DNA from: Doryteuthis pealeii
Taxonomy: Eukaryota > Mollusca > Cephalopoda > Myopsida > Loliginidae
DNA length: 64,000 bases
Assembly: GCA_023376005.1 (NCBI GenBank)
Contig: CM042148.1
Coordinates: 76,144,571-76,208,570, forward strand
Reading direction: 5' to 3'
Under the pieces are notes generated by a model. That model was not told where the DNA came from. It saw only the letters and a program-made list of their open reading frames with translations, and did no database searches. Position numbers and translations under genes: made by a program. Below, in pieces: positions 33,225-45,344 of the stretch. How positions within the stretch are numbered: position 1 is the first letter of the stretch; each line of letters begins with the position of its first letter.

Positions 33225-33414
33225 CTTTTTTTTTTCTTCTTTTTTTTATGATGTATATTTTAAAATATTTGCATAATCTTGTAGATTCGTTCAACAGAGA
33301 CTAGAAAAAAAAACACAACTCCCCTCTTAATTTTGTAGCATTTTATAATTTGGAGTTGAAAAAGATCAAAAAGTCTTGCAAAAATCAAACTCAGATTCTG
33401 ATTTATATTATTTA

Positions 33415-33720
33415 GGTTTTTTGGGCTGTTGTCCTCATCTTTATTGTTATATAGACAACATTTCCACTAGTGTTCTCTCCAGCCTTCTTTAGGTGTTTCT
33501 TGTCACAATCAGGAGCCTTCATGGAACTTCAAACCAAAACCTTTATTTGGTGGAATTAGAACGATCTACCCCAATGGATTAAATAAAGGGTTCGGTTCGA
33601 AGTTCCATGAAGGCTCCAGAGTTCGACAAGAAAGGCCTAAAGAACGGAGGGCACATCGGCTGAAACATTGTGCATATAACAATAAAGATGAAGACAACAG
33701 TCCAAAAAATCTCAATAATA
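33415..33720. repeat. Foldback element, family FB, copy 1
   Basis: TTTTTTGGGCTGTTGTCCTC ... CATCTTTATTGTTATAT and AGGAGCCTTCATGGAACTTC on the left return inverted as GAAGTTCCATGAAGGCTCC ... ATATAACAATAAAGATGAAG and ACAGTCCAAAAAA. Arms are about 120 bp and the loop about 60 bp. Related hairpins lie at 45345-45480 and 51390-51570. Confidence 0.88.
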
Positions 33721-33820
33721 CAAAATATCATCCTCATCTAAAAAATTCAGACGAATAATATCTGATTCTGATGTGATTTATGACAAAATTATATATACAT
33801 ATAGAACCAGTACTAATGAT

Positions 33821-33895
33821 GATAGTCTAAAAGCCTTTTATTCAAAGATTTATTTAAAGCAATATGTATGGGTAACAAGACTTTCGGACGCCTTG
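33821..33895. mobile_element. Short TIR element remnant (GGGTAACAAGACTTTCGGAC type)
   Basis: The right end GGGTAACAAGACTTTCGGAC with CCTTGTA matches the right ends at 1318-1344 and 52799-52826. The left end GATAGTCTAAAAGCCTT is diverged. Confidence 0.55.
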
Positions 33896-34316
33896 TATTA
33901 TGGGACAAGTATAGTATATGTTCATTTTTAAAAAATTTTTTATTGTTAAGTCTTGAGAAACTAATGGTGTATAAAACTCAACCTAAAACCTGGGGTAAAT
34001 TATAAAGGCAATTCTTTTTAGATTTAACTAAGAAATTTTTTTTTTTTTTTCATCTGTATCACTCTCCTGTTGGAATTACTACAAAACTAAAAAAGCAATT
34101 TGAATTAAAATCATTTTTATTTATCTTTTTGTTTTCCTGTCTAGGTTAGAGAAATGCTGAATAAAATGCTTAGCAAATGTCGGGGGTTTGGGGGGGGAAG
34201 GTGTGGTAATATTATTTTGGTGCTTAATCCATGAAAGGTGAAATCAATCAACTCATTCATCATTCAATATCAATACCATCATTTTTCTTTATAAAATCGT
34301 TTGTTTCTGCTTCCAG

Positions 34317-34394
34317 ACATTGAACCCCGCTCTCCAACATCACCTCTTCCATCCACAGTGGATGTTGAGAGCCTGCGTGATAAGCGGTTTGAAG
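34317..34394 (+). CDS. Window exon 12: linker between Tudor 1 and Tudor 2
   Basis: Acceptor ttctgcttccag. It reads D (G+AC), IEPRSPTSPLPSTVDVESLR, then DKRFE and a split codon, using the donor GAAG|gtggtg. With that donor the phase is 1 in and 1 out, and the join to exon 13 makes Ala. Two further GT dinucleotides at +3 and +6 (GTGGTGGTATGG) keep the frame and would add one or two Gly. The segment is Pro/Ser-rich. As a symmetric phase-1 exon it could also be skipped. Residues 373-399. Confidence 0.75.
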
Positions 34395-34420
34395 GTGGTG
34401 GTATGGATCATGTTCTGTAG
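34395..34420 (+). CDS. Possible read-through end of exon 12
   Basis: If none of the donors at 34395-34402 is used, the frame continues GGGMDHVL and stops at TAG 34418-34420. That would end the protein between Tudor 1 and Tudor 2. No AATAAA is seen close after the stop. The nearest I noticed is near 35615. Confidence 0.3.
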
Positions 34421-34816
34421 TTAATTAATTCATTCCCCTGGATTTGGAACTATTTGGCTGGATCTACCTTTTTTTTTTTTTTTTTTTTTTTCCAAATCCT
34501 GTTTCTCAACCCTCATCCCCACCCCATTCTCTCTTGGAATTCTTTTATCTTTACTCTCAAATTAAGGATTCTCTGTTTTGCCAGACAAACATGTCTAGGA
34601 TAAATTCCAATATAAAATGTGTCTGTCAACAGTTTTGTATCATGCTTGGAAAGATTTTAGTTATGAGGGAGGGGGGTGGACAGCCCCCTTTAAACAGTAA
34701 AAAATTTGGGTTGTAAAAACCCTATTAAATGGGTATGGATAGGATCAAACCTTGATACCTGGGATATCCCAAAAAGGAAATGCTGATAGAACTGGATGAT
34801 TTTGTCTCCTCCACTC

Positions 34817-34825
<9 letters not shown>

Positions 34826-34868
<43 letters not shown>
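34826..34868 (+). repeat. TA microsatellite at the tail of RepF
   Basis: About 21 TA units directly before the 3' end of the minus-strand SINE at 34869-35040. The same arrangement is seen at 2957-3004. Confidence 0.9.
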
Positions 34869-34871
<3 letters not shown>

Positions 34872-35040
34872 TCATCCACAGACACGTATTTCGACTTATC
34901 GAGTCTCTTCAGTGTGGCTAGACATTTTGTGAGCTACCTACAGCCGGGATTGAAATCCGATCATTTCAGCATCAGTCGGACAGCTTAACCGCTTGGCTAT
35001 CGTCACCCACAGAATGCGAAGAGGATTTTAACTGTTTTAA
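34869..35040 (-). repeat. RepF tRNA(Leu/Ser-like)-derived SINE, minus strand
   Basis: The minus strand reads TAGCCAAGCGGTTAAG at 34999-34984, an A-box of tRNA-Leu/Ser type, and GGATTTCAATCCCGG at about 34958-34944, a B-box-like motif. The body has GAGACTCGATAAGTCGAAAT and ends in (TA)n. A second copy is at 3005-3180. Confidence 0.78.
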
Positions 35041-35100
35041 TACACACATCTGTATGTATGTAAAGGCCGTCATAGAGTGCTCCATCCATAAATATATATA

Positions 35101-35170
35101 TCGGTGCATGAGTAGCACATTTTGGATCTGTGCAGTAAAGTGAAAAACTGATGGTAGGTTTGCCTACTTT
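35101..35170 (+). repeat. RepD body fragment, plus strand
   Basis: GTGCATGAGTAGCACATTTT, GATCTGTGCAGTAAAGTGAA and CTGATGGTAGGTTTG. It pairs as an inverted repeat with 35280-35345. Confidence 0.7.
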
Positions 35171-35179
35171 ATATATATA

Positions 35180-35430
35180 TATAGTGGCCTATTGTCTGTA
35201 TCTGCTGGACAGCAAGGGAGTCTATCCCCTTTTCCCTACCACTTGACCAGGGAGATTATTTTTGCATCTGAGTTGGAGTGCCACACCTACCATCAGCTTT
35301 TCACTTTACTGCACAGATCCAAGATGTGCTACTCATGCACTGAGTTGGTGAGGGCTAGTATCAAACCTGCAACCTTGTGGTTCTGAGGTGTACTTGTGAC
35401 TAGGTGGATAAATCTCTTAGCTTTTTAGCT
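35180..35430 (-). repeat. RepD tRNA-derived SINE, minus strand
   Basis: AGCAAGGGAGTCTATCCCCT, CTACCATCAGCTTTTCACTT and TAGTATCAAACCTGCAACCTTG are the reverse complement of the RepD body and B-box region. The tRNA head at its right end is diverged. Confidence 0.72.
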
Positions 35431-35789
35431 AAGCTCAAGGTGTAGTATCTGTTCTTATCCGCTTTGCAGGAGTCATACATTTTTTAGATAAATTTTTGTG
35501 ATTTTAAATTTATTTATTATTGGCAATGCTCTAAAGTCACAACACAGTTTGTAGAAAGTTCTAGCCTGGCGACATTAAATATTAAGCTGACAACAGATAC
35601 TACACTTTGCTCATAATAAAGATGCCACATTCTAAACAATCATCACATTAGATATTTTATTAAAAAAAAAAGAAAATCTTATAATAAATCACAAATTACC
35701 AATTGGTCTACCATTAATGAATAAAGTTAAGACATTTCCGCTTTACGCAAACCCTTGAATTCTGGTGCTTGTCAACACGTATGGTCTTA

Positions 35790-35910
35790 TAAGCAAGACT
35801 TTCACTGTTAAGCACAAGCAGGTACTATAAGCAACCTGATATCAAAATAATTTGATTCAGCATTAAATAACCCAAAATGGGTTGATATGCCGCAAAACAA
35901 CCAATAGATT
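35790..35910 (+). repeat. 5S-type SINE fragment
   Basis: CAGGTACTATAAGCAACCTG matches the 5S-derived 3' block of the 17576 copy. It is followed by the same tail GATTCAGCATTAAATAACCC and GGGTTGATATGCCGCAAAAC. Confidence 0.65.
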
Positions 35911-36109
35911 TCACTGTTAAGTGTGATTTGGTTCCATCCTCAGGACTACATTGCCATTCTGTTTAAACAGAAAAATTGAGCATTCCTTGATGTCTGCAGT
36001 TTGTACATTATGGAGATATTTTTTGTGTACCCTACTATAGGATGATCAAGATGAATATCCATATTTTGCATCTTATATAAGTAGATGTAAATAATCATGT
36101 ATGTCCTAT

Positions 36110-36350
36110 GTCTGTGGAGTCCCATGTCAAAATGGGTAACGTGCTGAATTGCAAAATTCTAGTATGCAAGTTTAAACTCCAGGTGTGTTATTACATTCAC
36201 TTTTGGACTTTTACCCTTTGGGAAAGGTATGAAACTCTTCATCCCTCCAGCTATGGGTTAAAAAGTACCACTATTGTTCTTCTACAAGAACATAGCTTTG
36301 GCATAAAATAACCCATGTAGGTTGATATGCCATTAAACAAATAAGCCAAT
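36110..36350 (+). repeat. RepA tRNA-derived SINE
   Basis: GGGTAACGTGCTGAATTGCA, CAAGTTTAAACTCCAGGTGT (B-box), GGGAAAGGTATGAAACTCTT and tail GTTGATATGCCATTAAACAA. Confidence 0.78.
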
Positions 36351-36394
36351 CCATTTTCTAGAATGTCATATGAACTAATGAAATATTATTTCTC

Positions 36395-36635
36395 AATTTA
36401 TATAATGGTGAAGTTCTAATTCTGAAGTCCTTGGAATGTGGAGTACCCATTGATCACTATTATTCCCAGGTTCACTCTGACCTGGAATGGTAGTACCTGT
36501 TAGGATTAAATGTTTAAAAGAAATCGAGTTTAAAAAATTTTGAATACCCATCAAGCATAAATAGAACAAAACGTTTCAGCATAAAATATCCCAACAAGGG
36601 TTGACATGGCGTAAAATCCAACCAACAATCAATTT
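36395..36635 (+). repeat. RepC fragment
   Basis: ATAATGGTGAAGTTCTAATT, GGTAGTACCTGTTAGGATT and tail CAACAAGGGTTGACATGGCG then TAAAATCCAACC. Confidence 0.75.
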
Positions 36636-39600
36636 TTATAAATACCTTACTCTCGAAATATGAAGAATTCTTCAAATCTAACAAGAATTATTTGAATTCT
36701 GTAGCAATTCTAAAAGTCTGACCATGATTCCTTTTTTTTTTTTTTTTTTTTTTTTTTAACCCACCCCCTTCTCAGAACTGTTCTCAGACACATTCTTGTG
36801 TCTCCACCCCCCACCTTTTATTTACTTATTTATTATTTTCTAATCTCCTTTCCAAATTTTTGGTTGCTGAAGATCTTTTTTTTTTTTATTATTAACACTT
36901 TTATCAATATGTATCTGACTTTTTAGACCATTTGCTGCTTGGTTAACTAATTAACTCTTTCTTTTTTATTTTCCTTTTAATAACTCAGCTTGAAGCTTGC
37001 ATGTTAGTGCACGTTTCTAACACCAACACTACTACTACTACTACTACTTTATGGTACAATTATTGGATTGGTTCTCAGTAGGTTCTCCTCCTCTTGTGGT
37101 GTCACTTGAGTGGGTTTCCTCTTTACCTTTCCGGCCATTCTGACCCAGTCTGTCTACTAAAAAGTATTGGCCTTTTTTGTTTTGTGTTTGGCATGATGTC
37201 CTTTTTTGTTGAATGCCGTTTCTCTTGTTCATTTGATTTTTTTTTTTTGTTTTGTTTTGTTTTTTTTTGTTTTTTTTTTCCTTTTGTTTTTCTTTTTTGC
37301 TTTGATTTGAGTTATTTCCCCTTTCTTTGCAATCCAAAATGGTTTCTCTCTCTTTTGGTCACCAAAGAAATGTCACCCAATTGTTCATTTGCAGCCGTGT
37401 TGATGATAAAAATCGCATTACACTCAGTTAATTATTGATAAGTTGGCATTTGTTGATTTATTTCATAATTTACCATTCTTACTGAAATGAATTTTTTTTA
37501 ATGAAAATTCTTGATATGAATCATAAACTCAAACACCATGTTTTTTTTTTTTTTTTTACCCACTTGTAGATTTAAATATATATAGAAAAATTTCAACATT
37601 GAGCTGAGCCAGTCTAAGAACACTTCAAAAATATTTGTCTAAAGAAATTAGTTAATTCTGAATCTAAAGTATTTTCAACCTTTTTGTTATATTTGATGAA
37701 CGTTTTAAGTTGAAATAGTTTTCATATTTTGGGGAACACTCTGCATAAAAATTATCTACCATTAGTTTAATTGTTAGTTTTTTTTTTGTTTGTTTTTTTT
37801 TTTTATAGAATATTGGTTGAGAAACACTGGTCTAAAATAATTTTAAACAAAGTGTTGCTCAATTTTTCAGTTACTTTTAAAAACAAAAGAATGGGAAAAG
37901 TGTTAAAAAAAATTTTTTTTTCCCCTAAATTGGTCAAAAGTTAGCCAATAGCTGATAAAATTGATTTCTATGGAATTACAAGTTTTCATTTTGATTTTGA
38001 AAATCAAACCTAGAGATAATCTCAAAATTAAAAGGGTTGGATTTTTTTTGTTTGTTTTCTTCCCCTTAAATTTTGGTTTCATACATGCCTGGCTTTTTAT
38101 ATCATGAGTTTTTTGTTTGTGTTTTCTGTTTCTGGGCATGCTTTTTTTTCCTTTTGTTTGTTTTGTTTTTTAAGCTTCTTTTTGGTTAAAAAGTAAATTT
38201 TATTTTGATTTCTTTGTTTCTTGTACTTTGAAAGTCTTTCTTTTCTTTTTTCTTTTTTTTTTTTTTCAACTTAATGAAAAATGTCTGTTTTGTGTGAGTG
38301 TGTATATGTGATTTTTAAATTAAAATGAAAAAGAAAGAAAAACATTGTTTAAGTTTGCAATTTCCAGTTCTTCATGAGATGCTATATTTTTCACTTTTCT
38401 GATTACAAAAATTAACTACTTACTCAAAAGTTTATTAAATCTATAAAGTTGCAAAATGGCTTCCTCAAAGAAAGGGAAACATGATAGAAAATAGAATCCT
38501 TTATTTCCTGGTGTATTCCTCTTCTATTTTATACTTGAAATATTGCTCTGCATTGTTGTACATAGAGCACTGTAAAGATTTTACTGATTATAAAAGAAGC
38601 CCGTTTTGCAGATTTTAATCGTAATTATATATATATATATATATATATACTTCATATAATATACAGTACTTAGAAAAAGTATATATGATATTAGAAATTT
38701 TAATTGTGACCGTGTCACATCCTGCTTGTGTGGGGGTGTTAGTAAAATATATAAACACACACACACACACACTTTTGTATTTATTGGATGGGACCAGGAA
38801 AAATATTCAAATGTATACATCTTTAGTATACTGACCTATATGTACTTTGATATTGTTGGTATAATTATGACACTTTTAGTTGACTAATTGTTTGTTTAAT
38901 AAAAGCTTGTCCATTTTGCAACTGAAACTTGACTTAGTCTTTTAACATATTAAAAAATATTCTTATAAACAGCATTTAATAACATGCATTTAATAAGTAA
39001 ATAATATTGTATAATGCGCAATAAACAGTTTAAAGTACTTTTTCTCAGTAGGAAATGTTTTAAATCCCAGCATGGAAAATTGTTTTTGTCTTGTATGTTT
39101 AAAAAAAAATTTAAAAAAATAAAAAAAATCTTAAAATATTAATTGGAAATCTAAAATTTTAATCATAGTAACTGTTTACCATTTGATTTAAAATTGTAAT
39201 TTTTATTTGGTAATCTCCATGATTGGTTTAATTCCAGTTTGGAAAAAAAATGCTCAGATTTGTTTATTCTTGAATTAAAAAATAGAAATTGTTTTTCATC
39301 TCTAAATTATCTTGTTAGGTTTTTCCTTTTATGATGTAATTGTTCTCTTTTTCCTGTAGAATTTTATTGTGTATCATAACTGACTTTTAAAATAAGAAAT
39401 TTATTTATATGTACAAAATAAGAAATGTATTTATATGTACAAAATATAGAAAAATAATCTAAACAGCTTTGTCTACATAATGGTTAAACAAAAAAAAATT
39501 TTTTTTTTTTTAATTAAAAAAACTTGAATGAAGAGGAAATTATAAGCAACAGTTTATTCAATTGAATATAGTAGTCATTGATTAAGCTTAGTTTGGCACA

Positions 39601-39947
39601 GGGTCAGAAATATGGAGCACCCAGTGAGAATCAACTTCCTAGCAATAAGCTGATAGCCTATATTTTATCAAGTAGGGTAGTTTACTTTATCCATCATATA
39701 CTTTGGGGAAAATATACAAAAATAAGAATTTTAAATTCAAGAAATATTCCAGTCTAACCTTTTAGATTATTGGATTGCCATGTTGAATTATTTTGTGCTA
39801 TCCATCTTCTCTGTAATTAGCACCTGACAGCTTGTGCTAGGTTACATGGTACTGTGCTGCAAGGAGTAATCCTTGACCTGACATAGTGGAAGAGGTAGAA
39901 CCAATCTGTCTTTTAGGCTGCATTCATGGTTTGAAATCTGTTGTTTG

Positions 39948-40065
39948 CTTCCTAGACAGCTTACCAACCAAGGTTAGAGAGTCCAGTTGACTCCACTATT
40001 TGCCTTTAGATGAAGAGGAGGGGTAGAGATTCATGTCTTCCTCAAGAGTATTAGTATTAAATGAA
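39948..40065 (-). repeat. RepE fragment, minus strand
   Basis: CTTACCAACCAAGGTTAGAG, CCACTATTTGCC and AGAGATTCATGTCTTCC follow the reverse complement of RepE. Confidence 0.6.
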
Positions 40066-40083
40066 CACTAACTGCCACAAGGA

Positions 40084-40295
40084 GGGGGGGTCCTGTGGTG
40101 TATTAGTTAACATGTTGGATTGTGACATTGTAGTAAGCGAGTTTAACTCCAGTCATACTATTTTTGGGAAAGGTAACCCCCCTCTTCCAGTTAGGAGTTA
40201 AATAGTACCACAACTGTTCTTTTACAAGGATGGTTTTGGCATTAAATAAACCATGAAGGTTGATATGCCATTAAACAAAGAAACTCAACCAAACC
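40084..40295 (+). repeat. RepA tRNA-derived SINE, good copy
   Basis: CTGTGGTGTATTAGTTAACA (A-box region), GCGAGTTTAACTCCAGTC (B-box), GGGAAAGGTAACCCCCCTC, and tail GAAGGTTGATATGCCATTAA then ACAAAGAAAC. Confidence 0.8.
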
Positions 40296-40762
40296 AACTG
40301 CCTCTACTGTGATTTGAACTCTACCTATTCCATTTTTCATACCATTAAGAATCTCCCTAGAGATGTGAACTTTTTTTATAAACTTTGACTATTTGGTATA
40401 ACTTGGTTCTCACTTTTAATTTAATTAAATTTCTGATTTTTTTTTCTTTCTGATCCAAATTCTTTAATTTGTTTTTTTTTTTTATCCTAATATTCATCTA
40501 CTTAAAAATGATTTAACTCTTAAAGCCTTTTTAGTAATATCTTGAATTTTATTAGACAAAGCATTTTCAGCTGTTAATTTTTTTTATTTGTATTCATTTG
40601 ATTTTGAATTTTAGTTTCTTTTCATCATAACTACTCAGACTGAAATTTTGTTAGTAAATAGCACAAATCATAAAACTAATTTTGACTGAGAATGTTTCAA
40701 TAAAATAGAGTAAAAGTTAGTAATCAAAAAGTGATTGGATAAAAGTAATTTCTAAGAAAGTT

Positions 40763-40810
<48 letters not shown>

Positions 40811-41444
40811 CAATATTTGGAAGATTAAATTCTTAAAACTGCATTATCTTTTGTGTGTGTGCGTGTGCATTTGGAAAAATATTCTGAAAAGAAAAATAAC
40901 TTTGTGACTGTTTGCATGTCGGGGAAAAAAAGAATTTTAAATGTGATTGAAGTTATATATATATATTTTTAATTTAGTGAAATGTTTAATGGGAGATCCA
41001 TTTACATAAACTAAAAAATATTAATGGAAATTGTTTAATTCAATAAAATACCTAAAAAAAAAAAAAAGTTAAATGATAAAAAAAAAAAACAAAGTGCAGG
41101 TAATGTGAAATAAATGTGCATCTTTTGCCTGCAGATATGTTTTGTTTTTTTATGTTAGAATGTTTTATTTGTTATTTTTAGTTGCAATGTCATTTGTTAT
41201 TTATGATCGCTAAATATTCTTATTGTGCATTTAATTCAATATTGCATGATTGTATGCTTGACTAATTTTTATTTACATTTTGCACAAAACTGGAGTTTTA
41301 ATTTCAAATAAATACAATTAGTCTATAAATAGTCAAATGAAGGACTTAAAAAAAAAATTCAATACCAAGTTTTGTCTTTTTTGATCTTAGATGCAATTTA
41401 ATACTACTAATTCGGAAGAGTATGTCTATCTATTCTATAGATGG

Positions 41445-41745
41445 TCAAATGGAGGTGTTTGTTGTGTAATGGTTATTGTCATAGGAAATGGACACTGTGA
41501 ACCAAGTTCAAATCCTGGACATAGCTATTTTCATTTCACATTGCGCTAATACCCTTGGGAAAGGTATGAATCCAATTATTCTCCCTCCAGTTATAGGTAA
41601 ATAGTTGGACAGACTGGGTTCTTTAACCTTGGTATGGCAACCGGTCTAGGAGAAGGAAAACTCTGGATTCAAACCAGATAAACTTCACTTATAAATTGAC
41701 CTTGCTCGTTCAATGGAGGGGTTGGTTATATACATATAGATGGTC
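41445..41745 (+). repeat. RepE tRNA-derived SINE, full-length
   Basis: The head TTTGTTGTGTAATGGTTATT and CAAGTTCAAATCCTGGACAT give A- and B-box-like motifs. The middle, TACCCTTGGGAAAGGTATGAA to CCAGTTATAGGTAAATAGT, is shared with RepA, so the two families have a common core. The tail is GGAGGGGTTGGTTATATACA. Confidence 0.8.
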
Positions 41746-43167
41746 AAATGGTTTGATGGAAAGCTACTAAAATTTCTATGCCTACTTATTGGACCCAGGG
41801 TAAAATAAAACTGTTCCTCCTGAGGAAAGGGAAAAGAGGGTCTAAAGATCTCTAACAATAATCAAATACCAGGCAATACTGAAAGTTGTAACTAATTATG
41901 ATTTCAAATTAAACAAAAATAATAACAATGTCTTAGTAAAATAATTAATAATATACAATTAACTATCACTAATTACTTATAGATATTTCTTCAAGTTGAG
42001 CATTAAAATACTTACATGATATTATTATTACTGAGTTAAAACTCGGAAAAAACAAAAATTTTAATCATTAAATCCCGATTAAAGTGTTATTCATTTTAAT
42101 ATTTATTTACAAAAATGCAGTAAATTTTAACTTGATAATATAAACAAATCTATTTTTGGTAATATTTCTTCTGGTATGAAGAGTTTTTTTTTCCCATTAG
42201 GACCTAATAATTTATTTTATATCCAAGTTTTCATGTCTTGCTCTGTGTAATGAACTACAACTAGTTTTTATTAATCGTCTTCAAAGAATTTTATCTTCTA
42301 AAAAAAAAAAAGAATCTATTCTTCAGTTTATAAAGATAAACAAAAAAATGTTTGAATTTACTGTCTGCCATTTGAAGCCATCACCGGGGTTTTATTGAAG
42401 CTGGTTTCACACACCCCAAACCTCCACCCCACCAATCCCTTAACTTATTTTGTTTTATTCCTAGTCTTACTATAATAATAATAATATTGATAACTACTAC
42501 TACTACTATTGTTTTTTTATTTTTTTTTTAATCAAAACATTTATGGATTGATATGACAGATATTTGGTAAGTGTGAAAGCAGAAATCAGAACTTTTAGTT
42601 TTCATGCTTGAAGAATTTATTGGCCCAGAGTTTTTGGGATAAAAAGTGACAATAAGAATGAAAACCTTTGACTTCATTCTCGGTTTATATTTGTTCATTG
42701 TTCAATTTGGGTGGAGTGGGGAGATTTAAAAAACATTTGTTATCCATTTTCTGCAAAAGTAATTTGATCATTCCTAAATGAAATATGGCAATAGGCATCT
42801 CTCCTACAACATTGTTTTGATTAAATGAGAATCTTTCTGTTTTGGGTTTCTAATGCAATTTTCTGATTGCATAAATGAATTTTGTTTTTCTTAACATCCA
42901 AATAAGCAAAAGACGTGCGTTTGTTGGTTTTTATAGAAAACAGTTATGTTTATTGAAATGTCCTATTCATCCAAGTAGACATTTAGGTCGAATAGGATTT
43001 CTCTCCCTTTGTAGATTTGAAAATGGTCGATACATACACAGGAATCAATTGTTTCTGTTTTATTTTTAATTCTTCAAAAACGCTTTGTCCATTTAAAAAA
43101 AAAATTTTTTATTGATTTGTCCAGTTTCCATCCTTTTTTGGTCTTTCCATTTTCTTTTGCTTGGGAT

Positions 43168-43202
<35 letters not shown>

Positions 43203-44432
43203 TTTCTTTCATCCTTTGATATTTCTTTGCTGCTGCTTTGTGATTAAATCAAAATGGTTTGTTGGCCGGTGTTAGTTCATTTAAGCTTTTAAATACTGCA
43301 ACAATCCCCACGAGTTTATAAGGATTTTTAACTTCTCCAGGAAGTCTCTTTACATCCACCCACAATATTTAAAAAAACAAAAAAGATGCTGGTTGCGACC
43401 ACCATTTTTAAAAAGTTTTTTAAAAAAATCTTTTCTTTATAAACAGGCAATAATACTCAATATTTGTTATTTATTAATTTTTCCTGATTTTATTTTTGTT
43501 TATTTTTGTTTGTTTTTCCATCATTGTGTTCTTTTTAAAGAGATACCCCCCTGCTATCTTTGTGTGTGTGTGTGTGTGTCTTTACTGCTTATATGTTTTT
43601 GGAAAAAGGAAAGAAAAAAAAAATTAAATATTATCAATATTGTTGTCAATATTCTATGGCTGTTTATCAAAGTGCTATTTAAAAAAAATTCTTTCACTTT
43701 CCTAATATTTTTGCTATTTGTATGTATTTTCATTTTTTTATCTTTAAAAAAAAAAAAAACAAACAAAACAAACCTTTCATTCTCAGCAGTATTCGTAATC
43801 CTTTAATGTTTCAGGTTGTAGTATTTTTGTATTTGATGCCTGTTCAGTATATTTCAAAACTCCTAAATGGTACGAGATGATCTCAAGAATCGCGGTTTTT
43901 ATATATTCATTTTTTTTTCTTTTTCTTTTTCATAACCACTACTATTTTATTAATTCAACTCCTAAAACCGGTTCCCTTGGCACAGTTATGCTTTTGTGTC
44001 AATGAATTTGGCTCTGGAGTTTTCATGTGTATACCTCCCTTTTCATTATATATTTCTCTTAAGGAAGAGTTGGATTACAGTGTAAATCAGTAGCCATTAA
44101 CTTTTTTTTTCTTTTTCTTTTTTTTTTATCTGGTAAGAACTTGTACATTTCACAGCTTTGCTATTTCAACAACTTGCTAACACATTCACACTCTGCAGAG
44201 TTAGTTTTTCACTACTGTACATTTCTAATATTTTTAAACAATATTAAAACACAAACATTAATTTGCAAAGTAGATAGTCTACAACAGCATTAAAAAACAA
44301 AAAAAAAAAAGCAAACTAAATTCTGACAAAATCTTCATTAAAAACTTGAATGAACATTCTCTAACAAGAATAATAATCTAATGTGCCCCTGTTTTGGGGG
44401 GTGATAACAAAATTAACAGATTTCTACAAGTT

Positions 44433-44795
44433 CAGACCACCCTGTTGGCAAGGCTTAGAATATATATGCTGACCGTATCCTCTGCAGAGGGGTAAGATCC
44501 CCCCCCCCCAAATAAAAAAGGAAGTGTCTTGGGTATGACACTAAACTGCATCTGATGGTGAGGCTCCAAATCTGGGGAAATGGAGTGCCCCTTCATTGCC
44601 ATTACTCCCAGGTCCGTTATTGGTCAAATAGATCTGCTTGAAAATCATTTGTATTTAATTGGATTGTGTGCAAAAAAAAAAATATTAAAAGCAACTACAC
44701 ACAAAATGTAAATATGAACAATGAACGGTTTCCTAAAGTTAAGGAAAAATTAACCCTAGACAGGTTGACATGCTGTTAAAATCAATCAATCAAAT
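44433..44795 (+). repeat. RepB interspersed repeat
   Basis: CCCTGTTGGCAAGGCTTAGA, CTCTGCAGAGGGGTAAGATC, GGGTATGACACTAAACTGCA and tail GACAGGTTGACATGCTGTTA then AAATCAATCAATCAA. One of the better preserved copies, though the GGTAGTACC block is deleted. Confidence 0.82.
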
Positions 44796-45344
44796 TGTGT
44801 TCAGATATAAGATTATTCCCCAAATATTTTTGGATTATCATCTTGTTTTTAAGTTTCATTTGATAATCTTCTTTGTCTGGGGGGGGGGTATTTTGGGATT
44901 TTTCTCCTTTCCACAACAAAAATATTACAAAATCACAGAACTGGTACCAGTATCATGTCTAGTCTGGTAGAACAATGCCTATTATCAAGGAATTTAACAC
45001 AAAATTGCTCAAAAAACTAAATAAGGTCTTTAATATGAGAGATCAATAAAAAGGTTATTTGTAAACTGTTTTTACAGTCATGAGGCACTCATTAAATGCC
45101 CCCCCCATATTGGAGGTCAAAGTCTTTTTATTTAATAAAATTTGTTCCCATAAATAAACACTAGCAGAAAATCCTTTGTTATTTTTGTTAAGGAAATGAA
45201 AAAGGAATATGGGAGTGGATCTAATCCCTTTCTTTATCAACAAATGTAATGGCCAATCTTTGGTGGAAGGAATATAGCAACTGAAATGTTTAAAACTATA
45301 AAGATGAAAGATGTTATCTTCAAGATTGATTCCTATTGATTTGG

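Larger units (their letters stand above)
26024..34316 (+). other. Intron 11 (8.3 kb)
   Basis: Holds a MITE (26855-27213), a 5S-SINE tail (27305-27390), RepA (28040-28226), a broken mariner (28245-29482), TA runs and two inverted RepE pieces (30040-30395), a possible alternative last exon (30924-30988), a long inverted repeat (31122-31282), a hAT MITE (31896-32081), a T-run of about 45 bases (33184-33228), a foldback element (33415-33720) and a TIR remnant (33821-33895). 32090-33180 is AT-rich without recognisable content. Confidence 0.85.

Noticed and set aside
37094..37438. A membrane protein of 114 codons
   Set aside because: Phe-rich translation of T-runs in intron 12. The hydrophobicity comes from TTT codons only.
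43393..43806. A plus-strand gene of 137 codons
   Set aside because: Phe/Leu/Lys-rich translation of AT-rich intron with T- and A-runs and a TG repeat; no domain and no splice context.
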